Assembly (NCBI RefSeq): GCF_004745865.1
Contig: NZ_SRKZ01000003.1
Coordinates: 1 to 64,000 of the forward strand
Length of the DNA: 64,000 nucleotides
From: Hymenobacter wooponensis
Lineage (GTDB): Bacteria; Bacteroidota; Bacteroidia; Cytophagales; Hymenobacteraceae
Direction: 5' to 3'
The number at the start of each line of letters is the position of its first letter. Within the stretch, counting starts at the first letter, position 1. This document shows, piece after piece, positions 8,613 to 15,632 of this stretch. Under the pieces are notes generated by a model. The model was not told the DNA's origin, searched no databases, and worked only from the letters and a program-made list of their open reading frames with translations. The position numbers and the translations under genes are program-made.

Positions 8613-9150
8613 AGCAGCGGAAGAGGTAATGTAAAACGGCTATTGCTCAGCAGCAGCACAGGAGTTGGGGTGCTCTGTCGCTTTCAGCCACATGGTTGGG
8701 GTATGGAGCAAAAGTACAGGGTGGCCTATGAGGCTGAAATACCTAGAAACCAGTAAAAACTAGCCCCCTGATAAGTGGAGAGAACATAAGGAATGCGGCA
8801 GCCGCGAAATCAAAGTTGAGCTTACAAGTTATCAGCGGATACATAGTAACTCCTGATCTGCCGCGGTAGCAGTGAGTAAACTTCAAATGGAATATGAATT
8901 AGAACGAATAGAATATTTTGAATAAAACTCAGGTAATGAGGTTGCTAAAGGATGGGCTTCAGAAAAACATAATGTGGGGATTGTCAAGTTTAACTATATC
9001 TTTTGAACTCGCTATCTGCTGTAAATCAGATATATAACAATTAATTCATTGCTCAATTATACTTGCGCATTTGCGCTATGAGAGAGCTGAGAAAAGATTG
9101 AATATAACTGGGTTGGCAGTCAGACCTTCACCTCACTTACTCGCACGCTT
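8613..9150. other. 538 bp gene-free, AT-rich intergenic region
   Basis: I see no coding frame of protein character. Base composition falls towards AT from about 8880. A small hairpin (TATCTG/CAGATA) lies near 9013-9032, and the 12-mer ATTCATTGCTCA at 9044-9055 also occurs in the inverted repeat upstream of the riboflavin synthase gene (42414-42425). It separates two divergent genes and probably holds both promoters. Confidence 0.4.
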
Positions 9151-9393
9151 ATGTCCATTTCTACCCGTCAACCCGACATGATTAATGTCGAAGTAGTCAG
9201 ACAGCTATTGCACCACAATCAGGAGGAGCAAGTACTGGCCGGCTTATATCAAAAACTGCAGGGCCTCTGCTGCCCTGAGCACGGCACCTTGCCTCAGCTG
9301 CAGCTAATGCCTGAGCCTGGCGGCTACTCCGTTGACTTAGTAAACGACTGCTGCCCCGCCTTCACCGCGTTGTGCGCAGATAAAATCCAGTAG
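9151..9393 (+). CDS. small cysteine-containing hypothetical protein
   Basis: The 80-residue product has two cysteine pairs (LCCPEHG near 39-45 and NDCCPAF near 65-71) plus one more cysteine close to the end. A helical first half contains EVVRQLLHHNQEEQVLAGLY. It has no signal peptide. The arrangement suggests metal or disulfide binding, but the family is not recognised. A terminator follows at once, which supports a monocistronic gene. Confidence 0.6.
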   Translation: MSISTRQPDMINVEVVRQLLHHNQEEQVLAGLYQKLQGLCCPEHGTLPQLQLMPEPGGYSVDLVNDCCPAFTALCADKIQ

Positions 9394-9408
9394 CTCGGCT
9401 GCATATAC

Positions 9409-9440
9409 AAAACGCCCTGGCCAAATGGCTGGGGTTTTTT
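9409..9440 (+). terminator. rho-independent terminator
   Basis: CCTGGCC and GGCTGGG pair around AAAT with two wobble pairs, flanked by AAAA and TTTTTT, 16 bp after the small gene. Confidence 0.6.
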
Positions 9441-9823
9441 GTGGCCTGGCCTTACCACCTTTTGCTGAGTTTTGGGGGGAGGTTACTGCATCGATAGCCG
9501 GCAATGGCCTGTTCAATTGGAGGTGAGAGGACAGGAAAAAGATGGTCATCTGCTTCCCATTATGAAAAAGCGTTTGGGCGCTCACCTGCTGGCCAATGTG
9601 TAGCTGCAAGGTCTTGCTTACCTCAATAGAGTTGCCAGCAGGTGCTTTAGGAAGGTAGCAGGGCAAAAAGCCAGGTGGTCCCAGAACTAGAGGGATGTTC
9701 TTTGTTGAGAAGCGTTTGTTTGGGCATGTATTCATGCCCAGCTTACTGGTTGAAAAGTACTTAGTAATAGGGAGTAGCACCTAGAAATTAGCTTACCTCA
9801 TGTTTATCTAATTCACGATAGGT
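9441..9823. other. 383 bp intergenic region without a convincing gene
   Basis: A minus-strand open frame runs through this stretch (9337-9780) and holds some protein-like text such as SIEVSKTLQLHIGQQVSAQT. It also crosses the terminator and the small gene on the other strand, so I do not call it a gene. It may be a decayed fragment. Confidence 0.35.
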
Positions 9824-10621
9824 ATGGATATTCTTCAACGCCATCACGTATCAACCTACGGATCTGGGGAAAAGGCTTTGGTATTTGCCCACGGCTTCGG
9901 AACCGATCAACAGGCCTGGCGCTATGTAGCGCCCGCATTTGCCGCTCGCAATCAAGTTGTACTCTTTGATCTGATAGGAGCTGGCCGTTCTGATAAAACG
10001 GCCTATGATTTTTCGCGCCACCAGACGCTCGACGGCTACGTGAACGATTTGCTGGAGCTGCTGCGGGCCCTGCAGCTCCCTAAAGTGGTGTACATAGGCC
10101 ACTCCGTCAGCGGAATAATTGGAGTGTTGGCTGCCATCCGGGAGCCCGCTCTGTTTGAGCGGCTTGTGCTGTTGGCAGCTTCACCTTGTTATATAAATGA
10201 TGGCGACTACATAGGAGGCTTCGATACTGCCGATTTGGAGGAGGCGCTTGGCTTCCTCGACCGGGACTATTACGGCTGGTCGCATGCCATGGTGCCGGGC
10301 ATAGTGGGGGGAGATATGCGCTCCGAACTGGTTGATGAAGTAGTATCGAGCTTTTGTGAGGTTGATCCGGCCATTGCCCGGCAATTCGCTCGTGCTACCT
10401 TTCTTTCCGACTATCGCACGGAGCTGTCAAAGCTGCGAATCCCTACTCTAGTGGTACAATGCGCCCAGGATACGGTGGCGCCCTCCGTGGTAGGCCACTA
10501 CATGCACGCCAACCTCGCCGGTAGCAAACTGGAAATACTGAATACTACAGGTCATTATCCGCACCTGAATGCGCCAGTTGCCACTATTTCCTCAGTTGAG
10601 CGCTTTCTGGCATCGGCCTAG
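9824..10621 (+). CDS. RsbQ/D14-type alpha/beta hydrolase
   Basis: The 265-residue enzyme matches the RsbQ and strigolactone/karrikin-receptor-like hydrolase family in length and layout. The nucleophile elbow is GHSVSG (Ser94), the acid is Asp216 in CAQDTVAP, and the base is His244 in TTGHYPHL. The oxyanion region is HGFGTDQQAW. RsbQ partners with the RsbP phosphatase in the Bacillus energy-stress pathway, but no PAS-phosphatase gene lies next to it here. The substrate cannot be told from sequence. The stop codon is part of a CTAGGCC-family motif. It appears monocistronic and cytoplasmic. Confidence 0.88.
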   Translation: MDILQRHHVSTYGSGEKALVFAHGFGTDQQAWRYVAPAFAARNQVVLFDLIGAGRSDKTAYDFSRHQTLDGYVNDLLELLRALQLPKVVYIGHSVSGIIGVLAAIREPALFERLVLLAASPCYINDGDYIGGFDTADLEEALGFLDRDYYGWSHAMVPGIVGGDMRSELVDEVVSSFCEVDPAIARQFARATFLSDYRTELSKLRIPTLVVQCAQDTVAPSVVGHYMHANLAGSKLEILNTTGHYPHLNAPVATISSVERFLASA

Positions 10622-10871
10622 GCCACCCCTGGAGTAAGGAAATTAGAGGAGCGCAGTGGGAGCTGCCTTTTGGCGGCATGATGTACCAAACCGTCGGTGA
10701 AAAGAGGGGAAGTAATCGATTGAGTAAAAGGGGTGTAAGCCGGCACTGCCAACTTAGGCAGGAGACAATTACCCGTTCGCTCCAAGGGGAGGCTCGTTAT
10801 GGCGGCCTGCCCCTTGGGGCGGCATGTAGTAGCCTCAGTTTTCAATTCACCCTTTCACAACCACTCTCTCT

Positions 10872-11039
10872 ATGCGTACTTCTTCTATTCTGCGTACCGT
10901 GTGCGGCCTGGTGTTGTTCTGCGCTATCAGCAGCTTTTCGGGCTGCGACAAAACAACCGATGCGCGGCCAACAGCTGGCAAAAGCTGCAAAAAGCCCACC
11001 ACCACCTCCGACACTACCCGGACCACGGGGGCCAACTAG
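10872..11039 (+). CDS. tiny lipoprotein
   Basis: This 55-codon gene reads MRTSSILRTVCGLVLFC, then a lipobox SFSGC with the cysteine at residue 25, then a short Thr/Lys-rich tail ending at TAG. The arginine-containing n-region, hydrophobic core and lipobox are textbook. After processing only about 31 residues remain on the lipid. It is followed 36 bp later by a strong hairpin terminator, which supports a genuine transcript end. Such entericidin-like tiny lipoproteins are common and mostly of unknown role. Confidence 0.7.
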   Translation: MRTSSILRTVCGLVLFCAISSFSGCDKTTDARPTAGKSCKKPTTTSDTTRTTGAN

Positions 11040-11075
11040 TTACCGCTAGGACAGCAAAAACGGCCTGTTAAATGT

Positions 11076-11128
11076 AAAGCCCCATCCTCCGGAAGCTCTG
11101 TTTCCAGCTTCTTGGAGGATGGGGCTTT
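11076..11128. terminator. long bidirectional hairpin terminator
   Basis: AAAGCCCCATCCTCC (11076-11090) pairs with GGAGGATGGGGCTTT (11114-11128), and an inner GAAGCT/AGCTTC stem extends it. It lies between the tiny lipoprotein gene and the converging exporter gene. Confidence 0.85.
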
Positions 11129-11160
11129 GCGCAAGTGGCCTAGTACGCGCAACTCCTAGC

Positions 11161-13461
11161 CTAGCCGCCCAGGGCCGGCACCGGCTGCCGTATTTCTTTG
11201 GGGCGGTGCTTGTAGAAGGCCAGAATCAAGATGGGCAGCAGCGTCAACTCGGCCACTACACCGAAGAGCAGGGTGAGGCCAATGAGCAGGCCTACGTAGA
11301 AGGTGCCATCAAAGGAAGAGAAGATGAGTGTGGAAAAGCCACCTACCAGAATCAGGGACGTGACGATAACCGCTTTACCCGCCATCAGGTAGGTTTTGCG
11401 CACGGCCCGGAACAGACTTCGCTCCTTCAAGAGCGTCAGCTTGAGCTTGCTGATGAAGTGAATCGTGTCATCGACGGCAATGCCGAAGGCAATGGTGAAG
11501 ATGATGCTGGTGCTGACCTTCATGTGCACGCCCGCCAGGCCCATTACGCCGGCCACAATCAAAATGGGCACTAAGTTGGGGATGAGCACCACCAAGGTCA
11601 TGCGCAGGCTCCGGAACAGGGCCAGCACAATGAGCGTGACCATCACAATGTCGATACTCATCCCGGTAATCATGTTCAGGGTGAGGTTTTCATTGTTCTT
11701 ATCGATGAGGTTGGCCGAGCCAGTGAGGCGGGTGTGCAGCACGGTAGAGTCGTTGTGCTGGCGCAGGAACTGGCGCAGGTCGGCGTTGAGCTTATCCGCC
11801 CGGATGCTGCCCACATCGGGCATACGGCCTGTCACGCGGCCCTCGGAGGCATCGGGCAGCACCAGCGCCCGGAACTCGGGCTTCTTGCGGAACAGCTTGA
11901 TCTTGGAAACCAGGCGCTTCAGCTCGGCGTCGGACTCAGGCAGGCGGTACTCTTCCAGTAGGCCACCATTGAAGGCCTTGCGCACGGACTTTACCAGCGT
12001 AACGGGGGAGGCTACGAAGTTGAGGCCGTACTCTTTGGTGAGGTAATTCTCAATCTGCTCGGTCTGCCGCAGCACCTGCAGGTCGTAGATGGAGCGGCCG
12101 GGCGCGGGCTTTATGTCCATCTCGAAGGGCCGTACGCCGGCGAAGTGATTCTCAAAAAAGCGGAAATCCAGCTTCACAGGGTCGTTTTTGGAGAGGTCGT
12201 CGAGTAGGGCGGAGTTGATGCGGATGCGAGAGGCCGAGGCTACTGATCCAATCAGCAGCAGGGCGCTGATGGCCACCACCCATTGGCGGCGGGCGAGCAC
12301 CGTCCGGAACATGCGGCCCAGCACCCCGTCCCAGCTATGGCCCTCAGCCCGCGGAATGCGCAGCTGGGGCTTGCGCAGCAGCATGAGCATGGCCGGCAGC
12401 AGCGTGAAGCTGAGCACAAACGTGAGCAGCACGGCAATGCCCGTAAACAGCCCGAAGTTGTAAATGGGCCGGATGGTGCTAGTCATCAACGTGAAAAAGC
12501 CGATGCTAGTGGTCAGGGCCGAAAGCCCCGAGCCAAAGCCCGACTCCTTAAGCGTAATCACCAGCGAATCGCGCTTAGAGGTGCCGTAGCCCAGCTCCGT
12601 GACGTAGCGCGTGATGATGTGGATGGTATCCGACATGCCCACCACGAATAGCATCACCGGCAGCAGGGCCGTCATCAGATCAATGCTCACCCCGCAGGCC
12701 GACATCAGCCCCAGGCCCCACAGAATAGCGCCCAGCACCACCACCAGCGGCAGCACCACCCCCCACCACGTCCGGAAGGTAAACCACAGCAGCCCCGTCA
12801 CGAGCACCACCGATAGTGACATAAACACCATCAGCTCCCGCTGTAGCCGGTCTACAAATACCGACTGCGCCACTAGCTTACCGGCCAAGTGATAATCGGC
12901 CTCCGCGAAGCCCTGGCGGCTTAGCTCGGTGCGTACCGCCGCCAGCAGGGAGTCGCCGGGGGGCTTGCTGAGGTTGGGGGAGGTTTGCAGCAGGATAGTA
13001 ACGGCGCGGGCATCCTTGGCAATGAGGTTGCCCACCAGCCCCGGCGTGCGGTACACCAGCGCCGAGTCTTGGGCACGCCGCTCGGGCTCCTGGGGATGGA
13101 GGTAGGGAATGTTGAAGACACCCAAGCCTTCTACCACGGGATTAGTGGCGTTGGTGGGAGAGGTGACGTGCACCACGTGCGGCCGTGCCTGAATGAAGCG
13201 CGTCAGGGAGTCGACGCGGGTAAGGAACCGCGGCTCAAACACGGTGCGTCCGGCCGGGGCCTCTAGGCCCAGCAGCACGTAATCGTTGTCGTTGCCGAAG
13301 CGGCCGGAATACTGCTGGTAGTAGTCCAGATCAGGGTCGCCGGCGGGGTAAAAGTCGTTGAAGTTGTAATTGAAGCGCAATTGCGCCACGAAATACACGC
13401 TCAAGGCCGAAATCAGGGCCAGAACGAGCAGAACACTATAACTGAGTTTGCGAAGGGGCAT
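11161..13461 (-). CDS. MMPL/RND-superfamily exporter
   Basis: The 766-residue membrane protein has the two-fold RND/MMPL layout. An N-terminal helix is followed by a periplasmic domain (about 30-210), five or six helices with GMSDTIHIITRYVTELG, a second periplasmic domain (about 415-590), and six more helices with FGIAVDDTIHFISKLK. The paired D-D/S-D-TIH motifs near helices 4 and 10 are typical of MMPL-type transporters of lipids or hydrophobic compounds driven by the proton gradient. No membrane-fusion or TolC partner is adjacent, which favours the single-component type. The cargo is unknown. Confidence 0.9.
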   Translation of the reverse strand: MPLRKLSYSVLLVLALISALSVYFVAQLRFNYNFNDFYPAGDPDLDYYQQYSGRFGNDNDYVLLGLEAPAGRTVFEPRFLTRVDSLTRFIQARPHVVHVTSPTNATNPVVEGLGVFNIPYLHPQEPERRAQDSALVYRTPGLVGNLIAKDARAVTILLQTSPNLSKPPGDSLLAAVRTELSRQGFAEADYHLAGKLVAQSVFVDRLQRELMVFMSLSVVLVTGLLWFTFRTWWGVVLPLVVVLGAILWGLGLMSACGVSIDLMTALLPVMLFVVGMSDTIHIITRYVTELGYGTSKRDSLVITLKESGFGSGLSALTTSIGFFTLMTSTIRPIYNFGLFTGIAVLLTFVLSFTLLPAMLMLLRKPQLRIPRAEGHSWDGVLGRMFRTVLARRQWVVAISALLLIGSVASASRIRINSALLDDLSKNDPVKLDFRFFENHFAGVRPFEMDIKPAPGRSIYDLQVLRQTEQIENYLTKEYGLNFVASPVTLVKSVRKAFNGGLLEEYRLPESDAELKRLVSKIKLFRKKPEFRALVLPDASEGRVTGRMPDVGSIRADKLNADLRQFLRQHNDSTVLHTRLTGSANLIDKNNENLTLNMITGMSIDIVMVTLIVLALFRSLRMTLVVLIPNLVPILIVAGVMGLAGVHMKVSTSIIFTIAFGIAVDDTIHFISKLKLTLLKERSLFRAVRKTYLMAGKAVIVTSLILVGGFSTLIFSSFDGTFYVGLLIGLTLLFGVVAELTLLPILILAFYKHRPKEIRQPVPALGG

Positions 13462-13788
13462 AAGCGGTAGCGCAGAACCATCGGGGCGCGCAGCAGGGGA
13501 AACAGGGTCGGGGAAAGTGGCCTAGGCCAGTAAGAAGCAAGACGTAAAGCTGGGGCATCTCGTTCGACTGGCCTAGCGCTCATTGTAACATTTCTTGGAG
13601 CCGAAATGTGAGAAATGCTACTTAATAAGGTTCGCTCGTAGGCAGCAGAAAGGGGGCGGCTAGGCTAGGCGGAAGCGAGAAGATTGAGCCACTGGGTCCG
13701 GGGTCCAGGCTAAATCTTCTATCTTAGAGTCGGTCCTAAGAGGGCCTTCGCTTTCTCGCTTTTGTTTCCTGTTACTCGCTTCTACAAT
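13462..13788. other. 327 bp intergenic region with inverted repeats and a full CTAGGCC palindrome
   Basis: No gene is visible. The palindrome TGGCCTAGGCCA is at 13518-13529. AAGCGAGAA (about 13671) and TTCTCGCTT (about 13754) are inverted repeats that enclose GATTTAGC-like and CTTAG/CTAAG mini-hairpins just upstream of the small secreted-peptide gene, so the leader of that gene may be structured. Confidence 0.4.
13518..13529. repeat. CTAGGCC-family palindrome TGGCCTAGGCCA
   Basis: A complete 12-bp palindromic copy of the window-wide CTAGGCC/GGCCTAG motif, in intergenic DNA. Confidence 0.7.
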
Positions 13789-14016
13789 ATGAAAAACGTA
13801 CTGCTCGCCCTGTCGCTGTTTGCATTCGTTGGTTCTGCCACTGCCCACGAGGGGCACAACGGCGACAAAGCCAAAAAAGGTAAGAAAGAAGCCAGCACCG
13901 CTGGCTGCTCCATGGATAAGAAAACGGCCATGGGCGGCTCCTGCTGCATGAAGAAAGGCGCCAAAACCGCCGCAGTAACTCCGGCTCCCGCCAGTGCGGC
14001 CGCGAAGTCGCTGTAG
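13789..14016 (+). CDS. small secreted His/Met/Cys-rich peptide, possible metal binder
   Basis: From the ATG at 13789 the product is 75 residues. A signal peptide (MKNVLLALSLFAFVGSATA) is followed by HEGHNGDK, a lysine-rich run and GCSMDKKTAMGGSCCMKKG, and it ends in an Ala/Pro tail. Clustered His, Met and Cys in a small exported protein suggests copper or another soft metal as ligand; this is inferred from composition only. No metal transporter lies next to it. A hairpin terminator follows within 20 bp, so it is a single-gene transcript. Confidence 0.72.
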   Translation: MKNVLLALSLFAFVGSATAHEGHNGDKAKKGKKEASTAGCSMDKKTAMGGSCCMKKGAKTAAVTPAPASAAAKSL

Positions 14017-14032
14017 AGTGGTCTACTTCAAA

Positions 14033-14069
14033 AAGAGAAAGCTGCCTCAAGTAGAGGCAGCTTTCTCTT
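14033..14069. terminator. hairpin terminator between convergent genes
   Basis: AAGAGAAAGCTGCCTC (14033-14048) pairs perfectly with GAGGCAGCTTTCTCTT (14054-14069) around AAGTA. Confidence 0.85.
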
Positions 14070-14072
14070 CTT

Positions 14073-14738
14073 TTAGATAATTGCATCCGGCGTTAACTCG
14101 TGGAGTGCTATGCTGTACTCTTTGTTGAAAAGATGCCTCATTGTGCCCACTATTTCCCTCAGATTTACAGATTGAGGATTTCGGCGCGAGGTCCGGTAAT
14201 ACCGGGTGCTCATACACTCAGCCAATTCTCGCATAGTATAAATGCGTAGGGTAGTTCCTAACCGGCCTGCTAAGTGCAATCCTGCAATGGCAAATGCCAT
14301 TCCTGTGAACCCCAGTAGAGGATAGAAAAACAGACATGCTAGCGAAGTCAGTAGAGCCAAGCAGCAGGCGCCTATCAGCCCAGGAGACATTGTTAGGATG
14401 TCCAGCTTCATATGCAACTCTTGCTCCATTGCGGCTACAATCTGCCGGCGCTGGAGCCCCGCAGGAAGAATATCAGTTAAGGCAGTATTCGGAGTAATAT
14501 ACTTTACTGATGTGTGTTTTTGAACTACCTGCCGGGCCTTGTAGAAAGCCTGCTGAGAAGTACAATCAGCAGTAACCTGGCCTGCAAGCTTCGTTTGGAC
14601 TGCCGCGCAGAGTTGTCCGAACGTGTAAACGTCGGCCAAATCAGCCGACTGAAATGAAATGCCAAACGATTCTTCAACTCTCGGAATAATACTGAGACTT
14701 AATTCCTCGTGGTCGATTCCTAGATGATGAGCGTTCAT
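14073..14738 (-). CDS. membrane protein with a possible carrier-protein-like N-terminal domain
   Basis: In this 221-residue protein the first 75 residues read like an acyl-carrier-type helical bundle (IIPRVEESFGISFQSADLAD, then VYTFGQLCAAVQTKL). The DSL motif whose serine takes phosphopantetheine is not seen. A soluble stretch with RRQIVAAMEQEL follows. A hydrophobic hairpin covers about residues 121-165. The C-terminal cytosolic part contains IYTMRELAECMSTRYY. If the resemblance is right, it is a carrier-like domain that cannot be loaded, perhaps a docking domain. The family is not recognised, and composition is more AT-rich than its neighbours. Confidence 0.6.
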   Translation of the reverse strand: MNAHHLGIDHEELSLSIIPRVEESFGISFQSADLADVYTFGQLCAAVQTKLAGQVTADCTSQQAFYKARQVVQKHTSVKYITPNTALTDILPAGLQRRQIVAAMEQELHMKLDILTMSPGLIGACCLALLTSLACLFFYPLLGFTGMAFAIAGLHLAGRLGTTLRIYTMRELAECMSTRYYRTSRRNPQSVNLREIVGTMRHLFNKEYSIALHELTPDAII

Positions 14739-14842
14739 AAGGTAGATAGGTAGTTGCTGCTCATTATTAGCCTTATGCTATAGTCATGAATAGTCCAGTT
14801 TATACTCACGGATCTAATTTTGCCTTAAGTAGGCTTTATTTT

Positions 14843-15430
14843 TTAATGCGCTAGGCGTACTTTCACCTCTGCCAACCGGGCCTGCTTTTCGGCTTCGCGG
14901 CGGGCTATGGCGGTGCGCGTCCAGTAGCGGTGGGCGCTGAGGAACTTCACCTGAATCTCGTACCAGTGCCGCTCGTCGCGCACCATGTCGCGGGCTTGCC
15001 ACTCCTCACGCAAGGTGTTGCTGATGGACCAGAAGTCGGGGCGGCCTAGGTAGTCCAGGTCGGCATCGCAGAGAATTTGAGCCAGGTGCAGGTCGTCGGG
15101 GTTTTGGGGTACTTGGGTGGCCATTATCATGCGGCAGATCAGCTCTACTTCGCTGGGGGAGTAGTCCATGTCGGGCAGCACCTCACGCACCAGTTCGCAG
15201 CCGGCAGCCTCGTGGCCCTGGTAAGTGGTCAGGAAGCCGGCATCGTGGTACAAGGCGGCCGTGCGGAGCAGCGCGAGGTCGTCGGGGTCGGTGATGCCTT
15301 CGGCGGCGGCCAGCGACTCGGCCTGCTGCACTACATCGAGGGTATGGTGCACACCGTGGTAGGCCAGGGTGGGCGAGAGGTGCCGGCGCAATTGGTCGAG
15401 CACGTAGGTTTCGGCGCGGTGGGAGTTCAT
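14843..15430 (-). CDS. HD-domain phosphohydrolase
   Basis: The 195-residue protein has the metal-ligand pattern of HD hydrolases: His28/His29 in HGVHHT, His62-Asp63 in ALYHDAGF, His73 in QGHEAAG and an acidic end motif DADLDYLG near 122-129. The C-terminus is a charged helix. HD enzymes hydrolyse phosphate esters such as nucleotides or cyclic dinucleotides; which one cannot be told. It is divergent from the large cNMP-binding gene, with about 200 bp between them that contain inverted repeats. Confidence 0.82.
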   Translation of the reverse strand: MNSHRAETYVLDQLRRHLSPTLAYHGVHHTLDVVQQAESLAAAEGITDPDDLALLRTAALYHDAGFLTTYQGHEAAGCELVREVLPDMDYSPSEVELICRMIMATQVPQNPDDLHLAQILCDADLDYLGRPDFWSISNTLREEWQARDMVRDERHWYEIQVKFLSAHRYWTRTAIARREAEKQARLAEVKVRLAH

Positions 15431-15519
15431 AGGGCGGGTAGATAGAGTAGCAAAGCGTAATTACAGGAAAAAACCCGTGCCATGCCGAGCTAGGCCACTA
15501 TCTTGCGTCATCTCATTTT

Positions 15520-15624
15520 TGCTGGGTGTTGATTGCTACTTGTAATTTGTTGGATGCTAGTTATCAGACCACATTACAAAACAACTAACCACCAACACTC
15601 AGCAATACGCAACCGGCAATCAAC
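15520..15624. repeat. nested and alternative inverted repeats
   Basis: TGCTGGGTGTTG (15520-15531) pairs with CAACACTCAGCA (15593-15604, one mismatch), and TTGTAAT (15540-15546) pairs with ATTACAA (15573-15579) inside it. GTTGATTGC (15528-15536) can instead pair with GCAATCAAC (15616-15624). The two pairings exclude each other. They end 9 bp before the start of the next gene, so a structured leader is possible. Confidence 0.5.
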
Positions 15625-15632
15625 AACTAAGA

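Noticed and set aside
9337..9780. 147-codon minus-strand open frame
   Set aside because: It crosses a terminator and the small gene at 9151-9393 and has no family resemblance. It is kept only as a possible decayed fragment.
10618..10845. 75-codon minus-strand open frame
   Set aside because: Composition and text are not protein-like, and it has no relation to neighbours.
15520..15630. CRISPR-like or mobile repeat
   Set aside because: The repeats are inverted and single-copy; no regular spacers or transposase are present.
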